A stretch of DNA of 13,658 bases from an uncultured Muribaculum sp. (GCA_910578835.1 CAJTSK010000052.1:1-13658), one strand, 5' to 3'. Positions 6,959 to 13,610 are shown, counted from the first letter of the stretch. Program-made: numbers and translations. The notes: a model not told the origin generated them from the sequence alone.

Positions 6959-7033
6959 TGGGCGCTGAGGGATTCGAACCCCCGACCCTCTGCTTGTAAG
7001 GCAGATGCTCTGAACCAGCTGAGCTAAGCGCCC
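6959..7033 (-). tRNA. tRNA-Val (anticodon TAC), promoter-proximal copy
   Basis: This tRNA is identical to the copy at 6832-6906, with the same anticodon loop CTTACAA and no encoded CCA. A 52-base spacer without a promoter separates the two, so they should be cotranscribed. Transcription should begin just upstream, from the promoter at 7056-7086. Confidence 0.96.
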
Positions 7034-7055
7034 GTGTTCTTTGTCGAAAGCGATG

Positions 7056-7086
7056 CAAAGGTACAACTAATTTTTGAACTTGCAAA
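7056..7086 (-). promoter_or_regulatory. Promoter of the leftward tRNA-Val-Val-Ala cluster
   Basis: Read leftward, TTTG (7083-7086) is followed after 19 bp by TACCTTTG (7056-7063). This is an exact match to the Bacteroidetes consensus and the best promoter in the window. Confidence 0.88.
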
Positions 7087-7129
7087 CATTTTGGGTAGAA
7101 AAAATCAAGGAAATTTCATTTTTATTGCG

Positions 7130-7137
7130 TAATTTTG
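7130..7137 (+). promoter_or_regulatory. Possible -7 box for purB
   Basis: TAATTTTG matches TAnnTTTG. No TTG lies at the right distance upstream. Transcription would start near 7144, giving a leader of about 30 bases to the purB ATG. Confidence 0.5.
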
Positions 7138-7173
7138 TGGTGTCCAATCATTTTACAATTTCAAAATTCACTC

Positions 7174-8517
7174 ATGCAACTGACACAACTTACTGCAATT
7201 TCTCCTATTGACGGTCGTTATCGCGGAAAATGCGAGCGACTCGACGAGTATTTTTCCGAATATGCCCTTATCCGCTATCGCGTGAGGGTAGAGGTGGAAT
7301 ATTTCATTGCCCTCTGCGAGATTCCGCTGCCGCAGCTTGCCGGAGTCGACCATGGCGTGTTTGTGAAATTGCGCGACATATATAAAGACTTCACCGTGGA
7401 GGATGCCGCACGTATAAAGGAAATAGAGTCGGTGACCAACCACGATGTAAAGGCTGTGGAATATTTCCTTAAGGAGCGTTTCGATGTTCTCGGTCTGGAG
7501 GCTTACAAAGAGTTTATCCACTTCGGGCTCACATCGCAGGATATCAACAATACTTCTGTGCCCTTGTCGCTCAAGGAGGCTTTGCGCGATGTATATCGCC
7601 CGCTGCTCGTAGAACTTATAGAGCATCTTGAGGCTCGCGCCGATGAATGGCAGGAGCTTCCCATGCTCGCCAAGACCCACGGTCAGCCCGCATCGCCCAC
7701 CCGTCTCGGCAAAGAGATACGTGTGTTCAGCTATCGTCTGCGCCGTCAGCTCGCAATGCTCGACGCTGTGCCTGTAAGCGGAAAATTTGGTGGTGCCACC
7801 GGTAACTTCAACGCTCACCTCACTGCCTATCCCTCGATTGACTGGCGTGAGTTTGCCGCAAAGTTCCTTGGCGAGAGCCTCGGCATAGAACGCGAGGAAT
7901 ATACCACCCAGATTTCCAACTACGACAACCTTGCGGCAATATTTGATGCATTGCGCCGTATCAACACTATCATCCTCGATCTTGACAAGGATATGTGGCA
8001 ATACATATCTATGGAATATTTCAAGCAGAAAATCAAGGCGGGTGAGGTCGGCTCGTCGGCAATGCCCCATAAGGTCAACCCTATTGACTTTGAAAACTCT
8101 GAAGGCAACCTCGGCATAGCCAACGCTATCCTCGACCATCTGTCGATGAAGCTGCCGGTGTCGCGTCTGCAGCGTGACCTTACCGACTCTACCGTGTTGC
8201 GTAATATAGGTGTGCCTCTCGGTCACATGATGATTGCCCTTGCATCGACATTGAAGGGTCTTAACAAGCTCCTTCTTAACGAGGCTGCAATCAATCAGGA
8301 CCTTGACAACATGTGGAACGTGGTAGCTGAGGGAATCCAGACAATCTTGCGTCGCGAAGGCTACCCCAAGCCCTACGAAACGCTGAAGGAGCTTACGCGT
8401 GTCAACACCACCGTCACCGCCGAGAGCATCGCCGCATTTATCGATACTCTCAATGTGAGCGACGAGGTGAAGGCTGAGCTTAAGCGCCTGTCGCCCCACA
8501 CCTATACCGGATATTGA
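7174..8517 (+). CDS. purB: Adenylosuccinate lyase
   Basis: PurB acts twice in purine synthesis: it splits SAICAR to AICAR and fumarate, and adenylosuccinate to AMP and fumarate. It works as a cytoplasmic homotetramer. The 447-residue product is close to E. coli PurB (456) in length and type. Landmarks are SPIDGRY near the start (10-16), TSQDINNT (substrate binding), AKTHGQPASPT with catalytic His169, and the fumarase/lyase signature GSSAMPHKVNPIDFEN with Ser294/Ser295 on the catalytic loop. The ATG at 7174 gives the family N-terminus MQLTQLTAISPIDGRY; an upstream TTG at 7135 would add 13 residues not seen in the family. The YhcH-like gene follows after 24 bases, probably in the same transcript. 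Confidence 0.97.
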   Translation: MQLTQLTAISPIDGRYRGKCERLDEYFSEYALIRYRVRVEVEYFIALCEIPLPQLAGVDHGVFVKLRDIYKDFTVEDAARIKEIESVTNHDVKAVEYFLKERFDVLGLEAYKEFIHFGLTSQDINNTSVPLSLKEALRDVYRPLLVELIEHLEARADEWQELPMLAKTHGQPASPTRLGKEIRVFSYRLRRQLAMLDAVPVSGKFGGATGNFNAHLTAYPSIDWREFAAKFLGESLGIEREEYTTQISNYDNLAAIFDALRRINTIILDLDKDMWQYISMEYFKQKIKAGEVGSSAMPHKVNPIDFENSEGNLGIANAILDHLSMKLPVSRLQRDLTDSTVLRNIGVPLGHMMIALASTLKGLNKLLLNEAAINQDLDNMWNVVAEGIQTILRREGYPKPYETLKELTRVNTTVTAESIAAFIDTLNVSDEVKAELKRLSPHTYTGY

Positions 8518-8541
8518 TAAAATAAGTATCTTGTTGACACC

Positions 8542-9129
8542 ATGAAAAAGATTATGTTTATGCTTGCGGCGCTCATTGCGACTGCCGCGCTGTCCTCAGG
8601 CAAGCCCGCCTCTGTCGACACTCGAAAGTGGATGGAGAGCGGGGAGTGGAACAATGGCTGGAATGTAGCCGTACACCCGTCGGTCAACGCCGATGAGTTT
8701 TACGGGCAGTACATCAAAAACAAGGAGCTGTGGGATACACTCTTCAGCTATCTCGCCACTCTTGACCTTGATTCGCTCCCTGTGGGGCGCATTGACCTTG
8801 TGCCGGGGCGCTGCTGGATTAAGATGAGCGAGTACACCCCGAGAGCTGCCGAGGATGTAAATATCGAGCAGCACCACAATTTCATCGACCTCCAGTACAC
8901 CCTGCGAGGCAATGAGAAGATGGGCTACGGTCATGACGTGACTATAAAGCATGAATATAATCCGAAAAAGGATGTGGCTCACTTTGATGCCGACAGTGTC
9001 GACTGGCATGTCGCCGGTCCCGACGCGTTTTTCCTCTTTTTCCCTACCGACTATCATCAGCCGTCGGTAAGGATGTCGGAGGAGCCAGGCATGAGCCGCA
9101 AGCTGGTGTGCAAGATTGAGTACATATGA
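8542..9129 (+). CDS. Secreted YhcH/YjgK/YiaL (DUF386) family protein
   Basis: The C-terminal 150 or so residues match the YhcH/YjgK/YiaL family, cupin-like proteins linked in other bacteria to sialic acid and other sugar metabolism. Landmarks are ExH in NIEQHHNFIDLQY (E109, H111, D116), the FFPTDYHQP motif (166-174, with H172), and a final KLVCKI strand. The residues E109, H111 and H172 are likely metal ligands by family analogy. Most family members are cytoplasmic and about 150 residues long. This 195-residue protein instead starts with a typical signal peptide (MKKIMFMLAALIATAALSSG, no lipobox), so it should be periplasmic. It lies 24 bases after purB and ends at a strong terminator. The substrate is unknown; a link to purine synthesis is not implied. 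Confidence 0.88.
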   Translation: MKKIMFMLAALIATAALSSGKPASVDTRKWMESGEWNNGWNVAVHPSVNADEFYGQYIKNKELWDTLFSYLATLDLDSLPVGRIDLVPGRCWIKMSEYTPRAAEDVNIEQHHNFIDLQYTLRGNEKMGYGHDVTIKHEYNPKKDVAHFDADSVDWHVAGPDAFFLFFPTDYHQPSVRMSEEPGMSRKLVCKIEYI

Positions 9130-9160
9130 TGCCATGCTGGCGTATGGCGTCAGGATTTAG

Positions 9161-9203
9161 GAGCGTGCATCGGGATTCCGATGCACGCTCAATCGTTTTA
9201 TTT
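9161..9203 (+). terminator. Terminator after the YhcH-like gene
   Basis: GAGCGTGCATCGG (9161-9173) pairs perfectly over 13 bp with 9178-9190, loop GATT, then AATCGTTTTATTT. A second imperfect hairpin (TGATGCCAT/ATGGCGTCA) lies just before it at about 9128-9152. Confidence 0.88.
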
Positions 9204-9213
9204 GTGATTTTAA

Positions 9214-9246
9214 GAGCTTGTTTAATAATAAATGTTGCTGTCAGGG
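9214..9246 (+). repeat. Left terminal inverted repeat of the MITE
   Basis: It begins GAGCTTGTTTAATAATAAA and ends CTGTCAGGG. It matches the complement of 9529-9561 at 32 of 33 positions; the mismatch is G against A after AAATGTT. Confidence 0.93.
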
Positions 9247-9285
9247 TCGTATAGCTTGAGACGATTTTCAACATGTGACGAAGGA

Positions 9286-9302
9286 GTGTACTTTATGTAC
9301 AC
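9286..9302. repeat. Left-arm hairpin of the MITE
   Basis: GTGTAC (9286-9291) pairs with GTACAC (9297-9302) around loop TTTAT. It is flanked by GAAGGA before and GACTGAGGAACAGGC after, the same setting as the right-arm hairpin read on the other strand. Confidence 0.75.
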
Positions 9303-9471
9303 GACTGAGGAACAGGCTGAAAAGCGACCAAGATATACGAGACTAAAGGTAACTTTATAATCACTCAACCTCTTGATGACCTTTGAAACAAATGTAAAAA
9401 TATGTCAACGATATGAAACAAATTACCTCCCGTCGGTCATTCGCCGGCATCTTTCCGCCTGCTCTTCGGTC

Positions 9472-9489
9472 GTTATGGAATCCCATAAC
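9472..9489. repeat. Right-arm hairpin of the MITE
   Basis: GTTATGG (9472-9478) pairs with CCATAAC (9483-9489) around a 4-base loop. Read on the minus strand it is flanked by GAGGGA before and GACCGAAGAGCAGGC after, so it is the counterpart of the left-arm hairpin with a different stem sequence. Confidence 0.75.
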
Positions 9490-9528
9490 TCCCTCATCAC
9501 AAACAAAAATCTGCTCGACGAATGACCG

Positions 9529-9561
9529 CCCTGACAGTAACATTTATTATTAAACAAGCTC
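9529..9561 (-). repeat. Right terminal inverted repeat of the MITE
   Basis: Complement of the left repeat with one mismatch. The adjoining TAA (9562-9564) repeats the TAA to the left of the element. Confidence 0.93.
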
Positions 9562-9583
9562 TAAGTCAATTCGCCCACACATG

Positions 9584-9615
9584 TTTGGTGAATTTGATTT
9601 TATTTATTACTTTTG
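9584..9615 (+). promoter_or_regulatory. Promoter of the Crp/Fnr-family gene
   Basis: TTTG at 9584-9587 and TACTTTTG at 9608-9615 are 20 bp apart. The promoter begins 20 bp beyond the MITE's right target duplication. The leader would be about 55 bases. Confidence 0.7.
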
Positions 9616-9678
9616 ACTTATCAAGTGTCGCGAAGGTTTTTTACGGTGCTTGAGTGACGGTTAATACTTCTCAGAGAT

Positions 9679-10266
9679 ATGGCTTACGATCGATTAAAAC
9701 TATTGCTAAAAGATGAGCTTGGCTATCTTCCGAGAGCGGGGCTTGATGAATTGTTCTCCAGAGGAGAGGTTAATCGCCTTTCCCGTGGAGATGTCGTTAT
9801 AGCAGAAGGCGTGAAGTGTCCTGATGTGTATATCATCCAGGACGGTATCGTGCGTTTTGTTGACATGAACGGAGACAAGGAACGTACGTTTGGCTTCGGC
9901 TTGCCCGGTACGATATTTTCGTCAAAACACTCTTTTGCCATGGACCTGCCGTCATATTACAGGGCGGAGGCGTGTTGCGACACTGTGTTGATGCACATCA
10001 AGAAAGAGGATTTCTGGGAGGTGGTGCCTAAATATCATGAATTGACCATATGGATGTTGCGCTATGCCTATGGTGAACTGTTTTATCATGAATATAGAAA
10101 TGCGGTCGTGCACAAAGGGAGCGCTGTTGAGCGCTATCGCAGCATGGCGTGTGACCGACCTGAGATTATCAGGAAAGTACCCCAGAAAATCATCGCTTCT
10201 TATCTGGGCGTGACTCCCGAGTATCTCAGCAAGCTCAAGAATATATATCTTAAATCGCGTAACTGA
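9679..10266 (+). CDS. Crp/Fnr-family transcriptional regulator
   Basis: The 195-residue product has a cyclic-nucleotide-binding-type beta roll (about 15-115), a long dimerisation helix (about 115-150) and a short C-terminal helix-turn-helix (about 166-190; VPQKIIASYLGVTPEYLSKLK). This is the form common in Bacteroidetes, where the C-terminal wing is reduced. The phosphate-binding signature of true cAMP receptors (GE...R.A) is absent: the corresponding region reads PGTIFSSKHSF, so cAMP is probably not the ligand. No cysteine cluster for an Fnr-type iron-sulphur centre is seen (Cys48, Cys99-Cys100 and Cys158 only). The gene has its own promoter and terminator. Its targets cannot be told from the sequence. 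Confidence 0.9.
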   Translation: MAYDRLKLLLKDELGYLPRAGLDELFSRGEVNRLSRGDVVIAEGVKCPDVYIIQDGIVRFVDMNGDKERTFGFGLPGTIFSSKHSFAMDLPSYYRAEACCDTVLMHIKKEDFWEVVPKYHELTIWMLRYAYGELFYHEYRNAVVHKGSAVERYRSMACDRPEIIRKVPQKIIASYLGVTPEYLSKLKNIYLKSRN

Positions 10267-10323
10267 CGTCGGCTGCGTTAACGGTTCGTCGTTCAGGGAT
10301 TTACTTAAAAATATTAAAAAAAT

Positions 10324-10354
10324 AATATCGCGGCTTCGGTTGGCGATATTTTTT
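10324..10354 (+). terminator. Terminator after the Crp/Fnr-family gene
   Basis: AATATCGC (10324-10331) pairs with GCGATATT (10343-10350) around an 11-base loop containing TTCG, followed by more T. Confidence 0.82.
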
Positions 10355-10376
10355 ATATATTTATTTGTATAATTAA

Positions 10377-10407
10377 TTGTTACACTCGCAGAAAAATCTT
10401 AATTTTG
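10377..10407 (+). promoter_or_regulatory. Promoter of the rluB-asnS unit
   Basis: TTG at 10377-10379 and TAATTTTG at 10400-10407 are 20 bp apart. Transcription would start near 10414. Confidence 0.78.
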
Positions 10408-10577
10408 CATTGTTAAGAAAGATTGTATGCATATGTAATGCAGCACATATGAAGAGTAGTAATTCAAAATCTTATAATTAATCGATAAACTGAAGTTTTT
10501 AATCGGGCATATCGCCCAACGACGCCGAGAGGCTTGACATCTATTCCAAATTACTTACTTAAAGGAATTAATGCATT
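10408..10577 (+). other. Long untranslated leader of rluB
   Basis: About 165 bases separate the likely transcription start from the rluB ATG. The leader is AT-rich and holds small inverted repeats: TGCAT/ATGCA near 10427-10441, AAAC/GTTT near 10488-10499, and GGGC/GCCC near 10504-10516. AAAGGA (10561-10566) is the clearest ribosome-binding-like sequence in the window, but it lies 4 bases before an out-of-frame ATG (10571) that opens a five-codon frame overlapping the rluB start. No known riboswitch was recognised. Confidence 0.45.
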
Positions 10578-12146
10578 ATGGAGAATAACGAAGAAAAGAA
10601 ACCAAAACGACCGAGAATCGGGGAGAACCGCATTGCTGCTTCGTCGGAAGGCGAGACCGCAATCTATGGTAAAGTGGAAAGTGACCATTCAGGTGATTAT
10701 AGTCAGAATGGCGAGACCACATCACGCCAGTATGGCAGTTACGACCGTCCGTATCAACCCAGAAACAATTACAACAACCGTCAGGGAGGATATAACAACC
10801 GTCAGAACAATTACGGCAACAACCGCTATAACAACCAGGGCGGCTACAACAACAACCGTCAGGGCGGATACGGCAACAACCGATACAACAATCAGGGCGG
10901 TTATCAGCCCCGTCAACAATATCAGTCACCGGCTGTGACCGAGGGCGCCGAGACAAGTGCAGCAGAGCATAGCGCTTCGGAAGGATACACTCCCTCTACT
11001 TCACAGGAAGGCGGCTACAACAACCGCTACAACAATCAGGGCGGCTACAACAATAACCGCCAGGGTGGTTACAACAACCGTCAGGGCGGCTATAACAACA
11101 ACCGCCAGGGTGGCTACAACAATAACCGTCAGGGCGGCTACAACAACAACCGCCAGGGTGGCTATAACAACAACCGTCAGGGCGGCTACAACAACAATAA
11201 CCGTCAGGGTGGCTACAACAACAATAACCGCCAGGGCGGCTACAACAACAACCGTCAAGGCGGCTATAACAACAACCGCCAGGGTGGCTACAACAATAAC
11301 CGCCAGGGTGGCTACAACAACCGCCAGAACAACAATAACCGTCAGAATTTCGGAATGCCGCGTCAGGGCAAGAGCTTTGTGCCCCGTCCCAAGCGTATCG
11401 AGTATGAAATGCCTATACCCGATCCCAATGAGCAGATACGTCTCAACAAGTTCATGGCAAATGCCGGAATCTGTTCACGTCGCGAGGCTGACGAGTTTAT
11501 CCAGCAGGGACTTGTAAAGGTCAACGGGGAGGTTGTTACCGAACTCGGTACCAAGATTTCTCACAACGACGTAGTGGAATATGATGAAAAGGTAGTGACA
11601 CTGGAAAGCAAGTGCTACATCCTTCTCAACAAGCCGAAAGATTGCGTGACCACCAGCGACGACCCCAACGGACGTACAACCGTGATGGATCTTGTCAAAG
11701 GTGCTTGCAATGAGCGCATCTATCCTGTAGGACGACTTGACCGTAATACCACCGGTGTGCTCCTGCTTACCAACGACGGTGACCTTGCCTCAAAGCTTAC
11801 CCATCCGAAGTATGTCAAGAAAAAGATATATCACGTATGGACCGACAAGGATATCGCTGAAGACGACATGCAGGCTATCGCCGACGGTATCGAGCTTGAA
11901 GACGGACCGATTCACGCCGACGCTATCAGCTACGCCACGGAGACCGACCGCAATCAGGCCGGTATCGAGATTCATTCCGGACGTAACCGCATCGTGCGCC
12001 GTATTTTTGAAAGCCTCGGCTACCATGTAACCAAGCTTGACCGTGTTTATTTCGCCGGACTGACCAAGAAAAATCTTCCTCGCGGTCGCTGGCGTTATCT
12101 GACTCAGGAAGAGGTCAACTTCCTCAAGATGGGTTCATTTGAATAA
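10578..12146 (+). CDS. rluB: RluB/RsuA-family rRNA pseudouridine synthase with a GGYNNNRQ repeat N-terminus
   Basis: The enzyme part, about residues 285-522, converts a specific uridine of rRNA (in E. coli RluB, U2605 of 23S) to pseudouridine. It starts with an S4 RNA-binding domain (IRLNKFMANAGICSRREADE) followed by the RsuA/RluB catalytic domain with GRLDRNTTG, where Asp388 is the catalytic residue, and GRNRIVRRIFESLGYHV. The first 260 or so residues are unusual: a charged start, then two blocks of Gly-Gly-Tyr-Asn-Arg-Gln repeats (about 62-115 and 145-256) separated by a Ser/Glu/Ala-rich linker. This part must be disordered, and its Arg/Gly/Tyr/Asn content suits RNA binding or condensate formation (inference). 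RluB as opposed to RsuA or RluE/F is a best guess. asnS follows after 21 bases. Confidence 0.92.
   Translation: MENNEEKKPKRPRIGENRIAASSEGETAIYGKVESDHSGDYSQNGETTSRQYGSYDRPYQPRNNYNNRQGGYNNRQNNYGNNRYNNQGGYNNNRQGGYGNNRYNNQGGYQPRQQYQSPAVTEGAETSAAEHSASEGYTPSTSQEGGYNNRYNNQGGYNNNRQGGYNNRQGGYNNNRQGGYNNNRQGGYNNNRQGGYNNNRQGGYNNNNRQGGYNNNNRQGGYNNNRQGGYNNNRQGGYNNNRQGGYNNRQNNNNRQNFGMPRQGKSFVPRPKRIEYEMPIPDPNEQIRLNKFMANAGICSRREADEFIQQGLVKVNGEVVTELGTKISHNDVVEYDEKVVTLESKCYILLNKPKDCVTTSDDPNGRTTVMDLVKGACNERIYPVGRLDRNTTGVLLLTNDGDLASKLTHPKYVKKKIYHVWTDKDIAEDDMQAIADGIELEDGPIHADAISYATETDRNQAGIEIHSGRNRIVRRIFESLGYHVTKLDRVYFAGLTKKNLPRGRWRYLTQEEVNFLKMGSFE
10767..10922 (+). repeat. First GGY/NNR repeat block within rluB
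   Basis: Degenerate units encode NNRQGGY, NNRYNNQGGY and similar phrases (residues about 64-115). The units are less regular than in the second block and include Gly-Asn variants (YGNNRYNNQ), suggesting an older or more diverged part of the tract. Confidence 0.8.
11010..11345 (+). repeat. In-frame minisatellite of 13 GGY(N)nRQ units within rluB
   Basis: Thirteen GGY-starting units run in tandem (residues 145-250), most encoding GGYNNNRQ (24 bases) with 21- and 27-base variants having two or four Asn; a final NNNNRQ closes the tract. All length differences are whole codons. Synonymous changes (GGC/GGT, CGT/CGC, AAC/AAT, TAC/TAT) between units show that they are not all recent copies. Confidence 0.95.
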
Positions 12147-12167
12147 CTTCAATATTATAAAATTGTA

Positions 12168-13556
12168 ATGAAAAGAACTAAGATAACCGACCTCTTCAAT
12201 CCGGAGCTTATCGGAAAAGAGGTGTGTGTGATGGGTTGGGTACGTACCCGCCGAGGCAACAAGCATGTACAGTTTATCGCGCTCAATGACGGCTCTACGG
12301 TAAAAAATGTGCAGATTGTATTTGATATGGCGCAGTTCACCGACGACCAGCTTAAGCCTATCACCACCGGTTCGTCAATAAAAGTCGACGGAGTTCTTGT
12401 GGAGTCTATGGGCAAAGGTCAGAGCGTGGAGGTTCAGGCAAAATCGCTTGAAATCTTCGGTACTGCCGATCCTGAAAGCTATCCTCTCCAGAAGAAGGGT
12501 CACACTCTTGAGTTTTTGCGCGAAAAGGCACATCTCCGCCCTCGCACCAATACATTCGGGGCTATTCTCCGAGTGCGCAGCGCCTTGGCGTTTGCTATTC
12601 ACAAGTTTTTCCAGGAAAGAGGATTTTTCTATCTCAACACTCCTCTTATCACCGGAAGCGACTGTGAGGGAGCCGGCGCAATGTTCCAGGTGACCACGCT
12701 CGACCTTAACAACCTTCCCAAGTGTGAGGATGGCAAGGTCGACTACTCGGCAGATTTCTTTGGAAAGCCCACTGCGCTCACTGTGTCAGGACAGCTTGAA
12801 GGTGAGCTGGGTGCAACCGCTCTCGGTGCCATATATACCTTCGGCCCTACTTTCCGTGCTGAAAACTCCAATACTCCCCGCCACCTGTCGGAGTTCTGGA
12901 TGATTGAGCCGGAAGTTGCCTTCTTTGACATCGCTGACAATATGGATCTCGCCGAAGACTTTATTAAATATTGTATAGCCTACGCGCTTGACCATTGCAA
13001 GGACGACATCGACTTCCTTGCCGAGCACTATGATCCGGAGCTTGTAGAGCGTCTTAAATTTGTGCTTGACAATGAATTTGTGCGCCTTACCTATACCGAG
13101 GGCGTGAAAATTCTTGAAGAGTCAGGTCATAAATTTGAGTTCCCGGTATATTGGGGCGCCGACCTCCAGAGCGAGCATGAGCGTTTCCTCGTCGAGGAGC
13201 ATTTCAAGAAGCCTGTGATTCTGACCGATTATCCGAAAGAAATCAAGGCTTTCTACATGAAGCTCAATGAAGATGGCAAGACTGTCCGCGCGATGGACGT
13301 GCTTTTCCCGAAGATTGGTGAGATTATCGGAGGCTCTGAGCGTGAAGAAAACTACGACAAGCTCAGCAAGCGCATTGAAGAGCTTGATATCCCGATGAAG
13401 GATATGTGGTGGTATCTCGATACCCGCCGTTTCGGCACTGTGCCTCACGCCGGATTCGGACTTGGATTTGAGCGTCTGGTGCTCTTTGTGACCGGTATGA
13501 CCAACATCCGTGACGTCATCCCCTTCCCGCGCACACCAAACAACGCAGAGTTCTAA
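12168..13556 (+). CDS. asnS: Asparagine--tRNA ligase
   Basis: AsnRS charges tRNA-Asn with asparagine using ATP. The 462-residue product has the normal length (E. coli 466) and order: an N-terminal OB-fold anticodon-binding domain (about 16-105; GKEVCVMGWVRTRRGNKHVQF) and a class IIb catalytic domain. Motif 2 is FRAENSNTPRHLSEFWMIEPE (split here as FRAENSNTPRHLSEF, then WMIEPE) from residue 229. Motif 3 is GFGLGFERLVLF (from about 431). The C-terminus RDVIPFPRTPNNAEF is typical of AsnRS; AspRS differs there. It follows rluB after 21 bases without a terminator or clear promoter between, so the two are probably cotranscribed, and it ends at a strong terminator. Confidence 0.97.
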   Translation: MKRTKITDLFNPELIGKEVCVMGWVRTRRGNKHVQFIALNDGSTVKNVQIVFDMAQFTDDQLKPITTGSSIKVDGVLVESMGKGQSVEVQAKSLEIFGTADPESYPLQKKGHTLEFLREKAHLRPRTNTFGAILRVRSALAFAIHKFFQERGFFYLNTPLITGSDCEGAGAMFQVTTLDLNNLPKCEDGKVDYSADFFGKPTALTVSGQLEGELGATALGAIYTFGPTFRAENSNTPRHLSEFWMIEPEVAFFDIADNMDLAEDFIKYCIAYALDHCKDDIDFLAEHYDPELVERLKFVLDNEFVRLTYTEGVKILEESGHKFEFPVYWGADLQSEHERFLVEEHFKKPVILTDYPKEIKAFYMKLNEDGKTVRAMDVLFPKIGEIIGGSEREENYDKLSKRIEELDIPMKDMWWYLDTRRFGTVPHAGFGLGFERLVLFVTGMTNIRDVIPFPRTPNNAEF

Positions 13557-13575
13557 TCAATACCTTATTAATAGC

Positions 13576-13610
13576 AAGACGGGTGTATCATCGATACACC
13601 CGTCTTTTTT
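13576..13610 (+). terminator. Terminator of the rluB-asnS unit
   Basis: A perfect 14-bp stem (13576-13589 with 13593-13606) has the 3-base loop ATC and is followed by a T run to 13610. It starts 20 bases after the asnS stop. Confidence 0.95.

Larger units (their letters stand above)
9214..9561. mobile_element. 348-bp MITE with 33-bp terminal inverted repeats and TAA target duplication
   Basis: The ends GAGCTTGTTTAATAATAAA and its complement are inverted repeats of 33 bp with one mismatch (9214-9246 against 9529-9561). TAA occurs directly outside each end (9211-9213 and 9562-9564), a likely target-site duplication. A 3-bp TNA duplication and GAGC ends suit IS5-family elements of the IS1031 type; this assignment is inference. 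No transposase-sized frame exists inside; the longest, 60 codons at 9361-9543 on the minus strand, resembles nothing known. The element would need a transposase from a related IS elsewhere in the genome. The two arms are also homologous to each other, inverted, for roughly 140 bp each, with a hairpin in each. It sits between a terminator and the promoter of the Crp-like gene, where it breaks no gene. Confidence 0.85.

Noticed and set aside
7135..7173. TTG start for purB thirteen codons upstream
   Set aside because: It overlaps the likely -7 box, and the ATG at 7174 matches the family start.
7168..8499. Open frame of 443 codons on the strand opposite purB
   Set aside because: It mirrors purB almost exactly, has no start context or family resemblance, and reflects codon bias in purB.
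9361..9543. 60-codon minus-strand frame inside the MITE
   Set aside because: It lies across the right arm, resembles no transposase and follows the hairpin structure; treated as chance.
10408..10577. Known riboswitch or T-box in the rluB-asnS leader
   Set aside because: No T-box sequence (such as AGGGTGGNACCGCG) or other known aptamer core was found, and the small stems are weak.
11010..11345. CRISPR-like array
   Set aside because: The units are contiguous with no unique spacers and lie in frame inside a protein.
10957..11517. 186-codon Thr/Ala-rich frame over the rluB repeats
   Set aside because: It is a frame-shifted reading of the repeat tract; rluB's own frame continues into a complete catalytic domain.
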